7,850 nucleotides of DNA from an uncultured Bacteroidales bacterium (lineage in GTDB: Bacteria > Bacteroidota > Bacteroidia > Bacteroidales > Paludibacteraceae), in assembly GCA_946405045.1 (NCBI GenBank), contig CAMJFV010000081.1, positions 1 through 7,850 on the forward strand, written 5' to 3'. Made by a program: the position numbers and the translations under genes. Shown here piece after piece: positions 1-5,902 of this stretch. Under the pieces are notes generated by a model that saw only the letters and a program-made list of their open reading frames with translations, searched no databases and was not told the DNA's origin. Each line of letters begins with the position of its first letter. Position 1 is the stretch's first letter.

Positions 1-752
1 TCGGGGAAGATCCATTACCAATTTACTGCAATGTCTATAAGAATGGACATTTGTTGTATGAGAAACTGGCGTACTGGAATAGTTCCAAAGAATGTATTGG
101 AATATTTGTGTTTAGGGGATGTGAGTTAAAAGAATTGTATGAAAGATACATGCTTTCGAGTGATGAATTTCAAATACCAGAGTCTGTCGAGAAAACTAAA
201 TTCATAGATATCGATGGAAATGAAGTGTCCAGATTCCCTTTTGGAAAAAATTATCTTCGCTATGTAAGTAAAAATGACTGGTCTGACGAATGGCAATTGG
301 AGGATGAAAATGGAAAGCTGTTGCATCAGCAGAAATTTTCTATAGAATCTCGTTTTAACAACAATCTCGTAATATATGACACAGATGGTATGGTACGGGT
401 TCTTAGTGATACAGGAGACTCAATTCCTGTTGGTTATGGAGGATATCTTCAAGCAGGAATTGTTAAGTACACTGATAAATTCATCAACGAATCCCCCCTT
501 TGTGAATACAAATTGAGTTTGAGTGAAAGTGATAATAAGTTGAATTGCATTCATTCAAAAAAAGAAAAAAGGGAGCATCGTGAAAATAAATGTATTACGA
601 GTTACGAAGTGTTGAACCAAGACGGAACAGCTTTTTTGCCGTATGATGTAGACGAGGTGTATAATTTTTCTGATGGCTTGCTTCGTTTGAAATTAGATGG
701 ACATTATTACTTTGTCGATGAGGATGGAAAAGGGTTAAAAATAAAAGAATGA
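1..752 (+). CDS. WG-repeat-like protein, 3' part (start outside window)
   Basis: The reading frame is open from the left edge (first complete codon at 3-5) to TGA at 750-752, giving 249 visible residues. A TTG at 51 could be taken as a start, but the codons before it translate without a stop into ordinary protein sequence (GEDPLPIYCNVYKNGH), so the gene very probably begins left of the window. The C-terminal 30 residues (YNFSDGLLRLKLDGHYYFVDEDGK) fit the WG beta-repeat pattern: an F-x-D/E-G-L segment, a short strand, then a Y-FVD-x-DGK turn. Weaker copies of the D-x-DG-x turn occur earlier (FIDIDGNEV, LEDENGKLL, IYDTDGMVR). No transmembrane segment or catalytic motif is visible. Its codon use is more AT-rich and less biased than that of the oad genes, as expected for an accessory gene. 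Function unknown; repeats of this type are usually regarded as binding or scaffold modules. The coding call is secure, the family call moderate. Confidence 0.75.
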   Translation, partial: GEDPLPIYCNVYKNGHLLYEKLAYWNSSKECIGIFVFRGCELKELYERYMLSSDEFQIPESVEKTKFIDIDGNEVSRFPFGKNYLRYVSKNDWSDEWQLEDENGKLLHQQKFSIESRFNNNLVIYDTDGMVRVLSDTGDSIPVGYGGYLQAGIVKYTDKFINESPLCEYKLSLSESDNKLNCIHSKKEKREHRENKCITSYEVLNQDGTAFLPYDVDEVYNFSDGLLRLKLDGHYYFVDEDGKGLKIKE

Positions 753-772
753 CGGTGAGTATGTGATATTTA

Positions 773-802
773 TGCAATATGCATTATTCTATGCATATTG
801 CA
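773..802. repeat. Perfect inverted repeat, 12-bp arms with 6-nt centre
   Basis: TGCAATATGCAT (773-784) and ATGCATATTGCA (791-802) are exact reverse complements separated by TATTCT. The arms contain the self-complementary hexamer ATGCAT twice, so ATGCA recurs several times in 30 bp. It lies 20 bp after the stop of the WG-repeat gene and about 150 bp before the oad promoter. It could form an RNA hairpin ending the upstream transcript, but no T-run follows directly; the first one is at 818-826, after a second small dyad (CAAATT 804-809 / AATTTG 812-817). Alternatively it is a protein-binding site. The symmetry is certain, the role is not. Confidence 0.7.
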
Positions 803-933
803 GCAAATTAGAATTTGTTATTTTTTGCCCCTTATTTTTTATGATTATTAAGTATATCCATTCTGTAGTGTAATATTATGTAATAATCTGTATGTTTTTG
901 TTATAGATTGTTAAAAAAAGCAAAGAGAATTGA

Positions 934-963
934 TTGCAAAGGAGATAATGTTTATTATCTTTG
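934..963 (+). promoter_or_regulatory. Bacteroidetes-type promoter of the oadGAB operon
   Basis: TATCTTTG at 956-963 is an exact match to the Bacteroidetes -7 consensus TAnnTTTG, and TTG at 934-936 lies 19 bp upstream as the -33 element. Transcription would start near 970, leaving an A/T-rich leader of about 30 nt before the ATG at 1001. No Shine-Dalgarno sequence is present. Assignment is by motif only. Confidence 0.7.
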
Positions 964-1000
964 CAGATATTGAAAAAACTTTTTATTAAGCGATATAAAT

Positions 1001-1267
1001 ATGGAAGGAAATTTTGTAGAGGCCTTGAAGCTAATGGCAGTCGGTATGATTACCGTATTTGCTGTGCTTGGTCTTGTCATTGCGATGGGTAATGCACTTA
1101 TCCGTTTCGTAAACAAGTATGTCCCAGAAGATGAGAAACCAGCTCCGAAGGCTGCAGCGTCATCAGCATCAGCTGCTATAGCTCCGGATGTTAGGGCTGC
1201 TGTAGAGTTGGCTGTCGCAAAAATCACAGGTAATAAAGGAAAAATTGAGAAAATAGAAAAAATATAA
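1001..1267 (+). CDS. oadG: Decarboxylase Na+ pump gamma subunit (OadG family)
   Basis: This 88-residue protein is the small membrane subunit of the biotin-dependent decarboxylase sodium pump. In the known family, gamma anchors the alpha subunit to the membrane beta subunit and supports complex assembly. A single membrane segment spans about residues 9-30 (LMAVGMITVFAVLGLVIAMG). It is followed by a basic/aromatic stop-transfer stretch, a Pro/Ala/Ser-rich linker (about 46-60), and a short cytoplasmic helix ending in a Lys/Glu/Ile-rich tail (KIEKIEKI). Length and architecture are typical of OadG. The metal-binding His residues described near the C-terminus of the enterobacterial protein are not seen, and sequence conservation in this family is always low. 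The ATG at 1001 follows the promoter by about 38 bp and gives the expected short N-terminus. It is the first gene of a three-gene operon and ends 9 nt before oadA. The identification rests on topology plus gene order. Confidence 0.85.
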   Translation: MEGNFVEALKLMAVGMITVFAVLGLVIAMGNALIRFVNKYVPEDEKPAPKAAASSASAAIAPDVRAAVELAVAKITGNKGKIEKIEKI

Positions 1268-1276
1268 GAATAAATC

Positions 1277-3124
1277 ATGGCTAAAGAAGTAAAATTTAGT
1301 TTAGTATTTAGAGATATGTGGCAGGCTGCCGGCAAATATGTGCCAAGAGTAGACCAGCTTGTCAAAGTTGCTCCAGCAATCATCAAGATGGGTTGTTTCG
1401 ACCGCGTTGAGACTAACGGTGGTGGATTTGAGCAGGTAAATCTTTTGTTCGGTGAGAACCCAAACAATGCAGTTCGTCAGTGGACTAAGCCTTTCCATGA
1501 GGCAGGAATCCAGACACACATGCTAGACCGTGCACTTAACGGTTTGAGAATGAGTCCAGTCCCAGCAGACGTACGTAAACTTTTCTATAAGGTTAAGCAT
1601 GCACAGGGTACAGATATCACTCGTATCTTCTGTGGTCTTAACGATTCTCGTAATGTAATTCCTTCTATTAAATATGCAAAAGAGGCTGGCATGATCGCTC
1701 AGGCTTCTCTTTGTATCACAAGCTCTCCAATCCACACTGTAGACTACTACGTGGATTTGGCAAAGAAGTTTATCGAGGCAGGATGTGATGAGATCTGTTT
1801 GAAGGATATGGCTGGTATCGGTCGCCCTGTATTCCTTGGTGAGTTGACTCGCAGAATCAAGGAGATCAAGGATATCACAATCCAGTATCACAGCCACGCA
1901 GGTCCTGGTTTCAACATGGCTTCAATCCTTGAGGTATGTAAGGCAGGATGTGATTATGTTGACGTAGGTATGGAGCCTCTTTCATGGGGTACAGGTCACG
2001 CTGATGTTATCGCAGTTCGTGAGATGTTGAAAGACGCTGGTTTCAAGGTTAAGGATATCAACATGTCAGCATACATGGAGGTTCGTACTCTAATCCAGGA
2101 GATGATGGACGACTTCCTTGGCTATTATATCCCAGCTCGTAACCGTCAGATGAACTCTCTTCTTATCGGTCCAGGTCTACCAGGCGGTATGATGGGATCA
2201 TTGATGACAGACCTTGAGACAAACCTTGAGAGCATCAACAAGTGGAAGGAGAAGAACGGTAAGCCAAAGATGACTCAGGACGAGCTTCTTATCAAGTTGT
2301 TCGACGAGGGTAAATATGTATGGCCTATGATGGGTTATCCATGTCTTGTGACTCCATTCTCACAGTACGTGAAGAACATGGCGTTGATGAACGTTATGCA
2401 GATGGAGAAGGGCAAGGAGAGATGGTCTATGATCGCTGACGATATCTGGGATATGATGCTAGGTAAGTCAGGTAAGTTGCCTGGTGATTTGGCTCCAGAG
2501 CTAATTGAGAAGGCAAAAGAGCAGGGTAGAGAGTTCCATACAGAGGATCCACAGAGCAACTATCCAGATGCACTTGACACATTCCGTGAGGAGATGCAGA
2601 GAGAGGGCTGGGATTTCGGTAAGGACGACGAGGAGTTGTTCGAGCTTGCAATGCATCCACAGCAGTATCGTGCGATGAAGAGCGGTAAGGCTAAGGCTGA
2701 TTTCGAGGCTGATTTGGCAGAGAGAAAGGCTAAGAAGCTGAACGCAGGTGGCGGATCTATGACATTCCCTCAGACAGTTGTTGTTGAGGTTAAGGGTGAG
2801 AAATACTCAGTCACAATCGGTGCGAACGATGGTAAATCTGCTCCTGCAGTAGCATCTTCTGCAGCTCCAGCATCTGTTGGTTCTGGTGAAGGAAATGAGT
2901 TGACTTCTCCACTAGAAGGTAAGTTCTACTTGGTAAAGGGTAATGGTGATACTCCAGTTAAGGTTGGTGACACTGTTAAGAAGGGTCAGACAATCTGTTA
3001 CGTTGAGGCAATGAAGACATTCAACGCTATCGCTTCTGAGTGGGATGGTGTCATCACAGAGATTTGTCTAACAAGTGGCTCATCAGTAGCTGAGGACGAT
3101 GTTCTAATGAAAATTAAGGCATAA
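1277..3124 (+). CDS. oadA: Biotin-dependent decarboxylase alpha subunit (OadA-like carboxyltransferase plus biotinyl domain)
   Basis: A cytoplasmic 615-residue alpha subunit. By family it transfers the carboxyl group of oxaloacetate to its own biotin, leaving pyruvate; the beta subunit then releases CO2 and moves Na+. The N-terminal TIM-barrel carboxyltransferase domain covers about 1-270. Visible metal/catalytic residues are Asp13 (in FRDMWQ), Lys176 (in LKDMAG, the lysine carbamylated in relatives) and His205/His207 (in YHSHAGPG). The conserved carboxylase domain (about 290-470) carries LPGGMM and YPCLVTPFSQ. An Ala/Ser/Pro linker at about 530-541 leads to the biotinyl domain (about 542-615), with biotin-acceptor Lys580 in VEAMKTFN, exactly 35 residues from the C-terminus as is classical. 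Several substrate-site motifs differ from typical OadA: RDAHQSL is RDMWQAA, EVWGGATFD is ETNGGGFEQ, and HSHATSG is HSHAGPG. Substrate is therefore inferred as oxaloacetate but not certain. Databases may call such proteins pyruvate carboxylase subunit B. Codon use is strongly biased, suggesting high expression. The stop overlaps the oadB start by one base. Confidence 0.9.
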   Translation: MAKEVKFSLVFRDMWQAAGKYVPRVDQLVKVAPAIIKMGCFDRVETNGGGFEQVNLLFGENPNNAVRQWTKPFHEAGIQTHMLDRALNGLRMSPVPADVRKLFYKVKHAQGTDITRIFCGLNDSRNVIPSIKYAKEAGMIAQASLCITSSPIHTVDYYVDLAKKFIEAGCDEICLKDMAGIGRPVFLGELTRRIKEIKDITIQYHSHAGPGFNMASILEVCKAGCDYVDVGMEPLSWGTGHADVIAVREMLKDAGFKVKDINMSAYMEVRTLIQEMMDDFLGYYIPARNRQMNSLLIGPGLPGGMMGSLMTDLETNLESINKWKEKNGKPKMTQDELLIKLFDEGKYVWPMMGYPCLVTPFSQYVKNMALMNVMQMEKGKERWSMIADDIWDMMLGKSGKLPGDLAPELIEKAKEQGREFHTEDPQSNYPDALDTFREEMQREGWDFGKDDEELFELAMHPQQYRAMKSGKAKADFEADLAERKAKKLNAGGGSMTFPQTVVVEVKGEKYSVTIGANDGKSAPAVASSAAPASVGSGEGNELTSPLEGKFYLVKGNGDTPVKVGDTVKKGQTICYVEAMKTFNAIASEWDGVITEICLTSGSSVAEDDVLMKIKA

Positions 3125-4407
3125 TGGAAGAAATATTATTGAAACTATATGAAATGACGGCAATCGGCTCGATTGTTGAACAGCCGTCATTCTTAATAAT
3201 GTACGTCCTTGCCTTTGTATTGCTATACTTAGGTATCAAGAAGGAGTACGAGCCATTGCTACTTATTCCTATCGCTTTCGGTGTGCTTATCGCTAATTTC
3301 CCTGGTGGAGATATGGGTGTTTTGGCAGCTGTAGATAAGATGGTAGACGGAGAAATGTACCACAATGTGATCACATTGAGTAACGGTGAGGTTTGGGCTG
3401 ACGCTAATGGTGAGCCATACAACATCTATGAGGTTGGTTTGCCACAGATCGCTCATGACCTAGGATTGATGAACTTCCTTTACTATATGTTGATCAAGAC
3501 AGGTTTCTTGCCACCAATCATCTTTATGGGTGTAGGTGCGATGACAGACTTCGCTCCAATGATCAGAAACTTGAAGTTGGCGTTCTTCGGTGCTGCTGCA
3601 CAGTTCGGTATCTTCGCAGTTCTTTTGATCGGTTGCAACTTCTTTACAATGCAGGAGGCTGCTTCATTGGCAATCATCGGTGGTGCAGATGGTCCGACAG
3701 CAATTTTCACAACAATCAAGTTGGCTCCTCATTTGTTAGGACCAATCGCTATCGCAGCATATTCATACATGGCTCTTGTGCCAGTGATTGTGCCATTGGT
3801 TGTCAAGTTGCTTTGCACGGAGAAGGATTTGAAGATCAACATGAAGGAGCAGGATAAACTTTATCCATCAAGCGTAGAGATCAAGAACATGAGAGTTCTT
3901 AAGATTCTTTTCCCAATCGTGACTACAACACTTGTAGCTATTATCGTTCCTTCAGCAGTTCCATTGGTTGGTATGTTGATGTTCGGTAACTTGATCAAGG
4001 AAGTTGGTACAAACACATCACGTTTGTATGATGCAGCGTCTAACTCAATCATGAATGCCGCTACAATCTTCTTGGGATTGTGTGTTGGTGCAACAATGAC
4101 AGTAGATGCATTCTTGAATCTACAGACAATTGGAATCGTTATTGGAGGATTCTTCGCATTCGGTTTGTCAATCGCAGCTGGTATTTTGTTGGTAAAGCTA
4201 TACAACTGTTTTGCAAAGAAGAAGATCAATCCACTTATCGGAGCAACTGGTTTGTCGGCAGTGCCAATGGCATCACGTGTTGCTAATGATATCGCATTGA
4301 AGTATGATTCAAGAAACCACGTGTTGAACTACTGTATGTCATCTAACGTATCAGGAGTTATCGGTTCTGCAGTTGCTGCAGGTATCTTGATCTCATTCTT
4401 GGGATAA
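3124..4407 (+). CDS. oadB: Decarboxylase Na+ pump beta subunit (OadB family)
   Basis: A 427-residue integral membrane protein that decarboxylates carboxybiotin on the alpha subunit and couples this to Na+ export. It has the hydrophobic helices and signatures of the family: NFPGG (58-62), GVGAMTDFAP followed by FFGAAAQFGIF (136-164), EAASLAIIGGADGPTAIF (178-195) with Asp189, the counterpart of the essential Na+-site aspartate of Klebsiella OadB, AAYSYMALVP (211-220), NAATIFLGLCVG (311-322), GLSAVPMASRV (376-386) and NVSGVIGSAVAAG (408-420). Two features stand out. A hydrophilic stretch of about 40 residues (about 66-107) sits between the NFPGG helix and the next conserved helix. The usual HAMGPN before VAGVIGSA is YCMSSN. 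ATG overlaps the oadA TAA (TAATG), implying translational coupling and balanced subunit amounts. It is the last gene of the operon, with a terminator 20 bp downstream. Family assignment is very secure; ion specificity is inferred. Confidence 0.93.
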   Translation: MEEILLKLYEMTAIGSIVEQPSFLIMYVLAFVLLYLGIKKEYEPLLLIPIAFGVLIANFPGGDMGVLAAVDKMVDGEMYHNVITLSNGEVWADANGEPYNIYEVGLPQIAHDLGLMNFLYYMLIKTGFLPPIIFMGVGAMTDFAPMIRNLKLAFFGAAAQFGIFAVLLIGCNFFTMQEAASLAIIGGADGPTAIFTTIKLAPHLLGPIAIAAYSYMALVPVIVPLVVKLLCTEKDLKINMKEQDKLYPSSVEIKNMRVLKILFPIVTTTLVAIIVPSAVPLVGMLMFGNLIKEVGTNTSRLYDAASNSIMNAATIFLGLCVGATMTVDAFLNLQTIGIVIGGFFAFGLSIAAGILLVKLYNCFAKKKINPLIGATGLSAVPMASRVANDIALKYDSRNHVLNYCMSSNVSGVIGSAVAAGILISFLG

Positions 4408-4427
4408 TCTGATTTAGATATAATATG

Positions 4428-4460
4428 AAAAAAGCATCGGCGAAAGTCGATGCTTTTTTT
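4428..4460 (+). terminator. Rho-independent terminator of oadGAB
   Basis: GCATCG (4434-4439) pairs with CGATGC (4448-4453). The stem extends through a G-T wobble and a C-G pair that closes a GAAA tetraloop (4442-4445). Seven T residues follow (4454-4460), and A residues at 4428-4433 can pair with them. It starts 20 bp after the oadB stop, so it closes the operon. Confidence 0.92.
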
Positions 4461-4482
4461 GTTGCTTGTTTTGACTGAATTT

Positions 4483-4529
4483 CCGAAAAATCTGCAATTA
4501 TGCGTTGTAAAAGTGCCGAAAAATCTGCA
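4483..4529. repeat. 14-bp exact direct repeat
   Basis: CCGAAAAATCTGCA occurs at 4483-4496 and again at 4516-4529, with 19 bp between the copies and a 33-bp period. Both copies sit just after the oad terminator. Only two copies with an unmatched spacer are present, so it is not a CRISPR array. Confidence 0.85.
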
Positions 4530-4619
4530 TTTTCTTGATTAGTGATTGATATTTGAAATATTTTCCTCTTGTAGTAATATGACGTGAGTTCGACGAATTG
4601 TAATCTGCATAGTTCGCAA

Positions 4620-4672
4620 TAACGAGCAATCATAAAATAGAGGCGTTACACTTTCTGATTGAATTCTCGTTA
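4620..4672. repeat. Bulged inverted repeat, possible RNA hairpin
   Basis: TAACGAGCAATCA (4620-4632) is complementary to TGATTG (4656-4661) and CTCGTTA (4666-4672). The two right-hand pieces are separated by a 4-nt AATT bulge. This gives 13 pairs around a 23-nt loop. No T-run follows, so it is not a standard terminator. It could be a transposon-end remnant or part of a structured RNA. Confidence 0.55.
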
Positions 4673-4825
4673 AAAAGCGTAGCCTTTCTCTGTGAACTTT
4701 GTTTTTTGTGGTTTTATTAAATTCTGTGCTCGCACTTTAGCAGGGGGTAGGACCAATATCAATCAAACATGAGTCTTTGGAGATTTTTTCTATTTCGTCG
4801 AATTGACATTAATATATGTGTTTAT

Positions 4826-4859
4826 AAAAAACGAATGCCGACATTTCTGCCGGCATTCG
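4826..4859 (-). terminator. Rho-independent terminator of the Crp/Fnr-family gene
   Basis: CGAATGCCG (4832-4840) and CGGCATTCG (4851-4859) are perfect reverse complements around a 10-nt loop. Read on the minus strand, the stem is followed by six T residues (A at 4826-4831 on the plus strand). It begins 37 bp beyond the regulator's stop codon. Confidence 0.88.
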
Positions 4860-4896
4860 ATAAATAATTCGTTATAATAATTGGGTATGGAATGAA

Positions 4897-5598
4897 CTAG
4901 CCTATTTTGCTTATTCGTTTCAACTGCTCCATATCGACAATTTTGATTTTTCTTCCGTCCATAGTGATGATTTTTTCCTGGACGAATGACGACAATGTGC
5001 GGATGGCGTTTGAAGTTGTCATGTTTGACAAACTTGCCAAATCCTCACGTGATAGATAAATGCCGATTGTAGCCTGATCTTCCTCTAGTCCGTAACTGTC
5101 TTTCAAGAAGAGTAGGGACTCTGCCAATCTTCCACGGATATGCTTCTGAGTCAAGCTTACGCTTCTAGAGTCGGCAATACCAAGGTCAACTGACAATGTG
5201 TGGATGAAATACCACGCAAGTTCAGCGTTATGTGAAATTAAGTTTCTGATTACCTCTTTAGGGATAGTATAAATGATTGTTGGCTCAAAAGCAGTCGCAC
5301 AAGTCACGTAGTTTTCACCAGCAAACATAGCACGGTATGCAAATGTCTCGCTTGGTCCGACCATACGCATAATCTGGTTTCTGTTTCCGACACCTCTCTT
5401 GTAAATTTTGACTTTACCCTTAACAACGCAAAGCATATGCGTAGGTACGTCTCCTTCAGCATAGACCATCTCGTTCTTCTTAAATCTAAGCACGCCATAG
5501 TTCTGCTTTAGATACAAAAGTTGCTCTGGAGTCAATATCTTCCAAATTTCAGATATCTCCTCAATGCTCTTAAGATTATCATCAATACGTTTAACCAT
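4897..5598 (-). CDS. Crp/Fnr-family transcriptional regulator
   Basis: A 233-residue DNA-binding regulator. The N-terminal cyclic-nucleotide-binding-like beta-barrel spans about 23-115 (LTPEQLLYLK, VYAEGD, MLCVVKGKVKIYK, ETFAYRAMFAGENYV). A long dimerisation helix covers about 116-145, and a C-terminal winged helix-turn-helix about 150-225, with the recognition region YLSREDLASLSNMTTSNAIRTLSSF (180-205). In cAMP-responsive CRP a phosphate-binding cassette supplies an Arg-Ser pair; here the matching stretch reads NYVTCATAFE and lacks that Arg, so cAMP binding is doubtful. Only two cysteines (57 and 100) are present, so an Fnr-type four-cysteine Fe-S cluster is excluded. The effector is unknown. 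The ATG at 5598 lies close behind a good -7 box. The gene is monocistronic, convergent with oadGAB and divergent from the sugar dehydrogenase; either could be a target, but nothing in the sequence proves it. Confidence 0.9.
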   Translation of the reverse strand: MVKRIDDNLKSIEEISEIWKILTPEQLLYLKQNYGVLRFKKNEMVYAEGDVPTHMLCVVKGKVKIYKRGVGNRNQIMRMVGPSETFAYRAMFAGENYVTCATAFEPTIIYTIPKEVIRNLISHNAELAWYFIHTLSVDLGIADSRSVSLTQKHIRGRLAESLLFLKDSYGLEEDQATIGIYLSREDLASLSNMTTSNAIRTLSSFVQEKIITMDGRKIKIVDMEQLKRISKIG

Positions 5599-5624
5599 TG
5601 TCGTCGATTTCTTTAACTGTTTTG

Positions 5625-5654
5625 CAAATATATAGAAATTCTGCTAAATAACAT
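5625..5654 (-). promoter_or_regulatory. Promoter of the Crp/Fnr-family gene
   Basis: On the minus strand TATATTTG (5632-5625) matches the TAnnTTTG -7 element exactly. The -33 position, 19 bp upstream (5654-5652), reads ATG, one mismatch from TTG. The predicted leader before the start at 5598 is only about 20 nt. Confidence 0.6.
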
Positions 5655-5767
5655 GTAAAAACGATACTTTTTTAATGATTTTGTTGATTTTTGTACCTTG
5701 TTTATATCTTTTGACATGAATTTGTTTACTTGGTAAATGTAAAAAATGTGATTTTATACGTATTTAT

Positions 5768-5799
5768 ATGATAAAATACTGCATTTTTTTCTAATTTTG
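5768..5799 (+). promoter_or_regulatory. Promoter of the sugar dehydrogenase gene
   Basis: TAATTTTG at 5792-5799 matches the TAnnTTTG -7 consensus. ATG at 5768-5770, 21 bp upstream, is a one-mismatch -33 element. The start site would be near 5806, giving an unusually long leader of about 95 nt before the ATG at 5903. Confidence 0.55.
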
Positions 5800-5902
5800 C
5801 ATAAAATTATAATTCATGTCTACTTGACTTGATTTTGAAAATGAATAATGGATGGCAACGTCCTTAAAATAATGTTTTGACGACGGATATACATAAATAA
5901 TA

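Larger units (their letters stand above)
4461..4825. other. Gene-free spacer with repeats
   Basis: No open frame in this stretch looks like a real gene. It holds three structures: a 14-bp exact direct repeat (4483-4496 and 4516-4529), a bulged inverted repeat (4620-4632 with 4656-4672), and a 12-bp near-exact direct repeat TTCG(A/T)CGAATTG at 4589-4600 and 4794-4805. The spacer separates two convergent, separately terminated transcription units, so it is not needed as a promoter for either. It may be a remnant of a small mobile element, a dispersed intergenic repeat, or an unrecognised RNA gene. None of these can be decided from the window alone. Confidence 0.6.
5599..5902. other. Divergent intergenic promoter region
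   Basis: This 304-bp AT-rich spacer separates the regulator gene (minus strand) from the sugar dehydrogenase (plus strand) and holds a promoter for each. It also contains small dyads that could be operators: TTTAC-TTG-GTAAA (5725-5737), ATTTTAT (5751-5757) with ATAAAAT (5771-5777), and the 8-bp palindrome ATACGTAT (5756-5763). In such AT-rich DNA some of these are expected by chance. No RNA gene or longer coding frame is visible. Confidence 0.6.

Noticed and set aside
51..53. TTG as start codon of the first gene
   Set aside because: The frame is open to the left edge with normal protein sequence before it, and TTG starts are rare; the gene is better treated as partial.
955..1467. 170-codon minus-strand open frame opposite oadG and the start of oadA
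   Set aside because: It lies antisense to two well-supported genes and its Ala/Ser/Ile-rich content mirrors their codons.
1277..3124. Methylmalonyl-CoA or glutaconyl-CoA decarboxylase alpha subunit
   Set aside because: Those alpha subunits are crotonase-fold carboxyltransferases with a separate biotin carrier; this protein has an HMGL-like TIM barrel fused to its biotinyl domain.
4483..4529. CRISPR array
   Set aside because: Only two short copies, a 19-bp spacer, no further units and no cas genes in the window.
4358..4633. 91-codon minus-strand open frame across the oad terminator
   Set aside because: It overlaps the 3' end of oadB and the terminator hairpin, contains both copies of the 14-bp direct repeat (giving a repeated ADFS), and has no promoter-like box or recognisable domain. 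If it is found widely it probably reflects a DNA repeat rather than a protein.
4769..4867. 32-codon plus-strand frame starting MSLWRFF
   Set aside because: It runs through the whole terminator hairpin of the opposite gene and has no upstream promoter motif.
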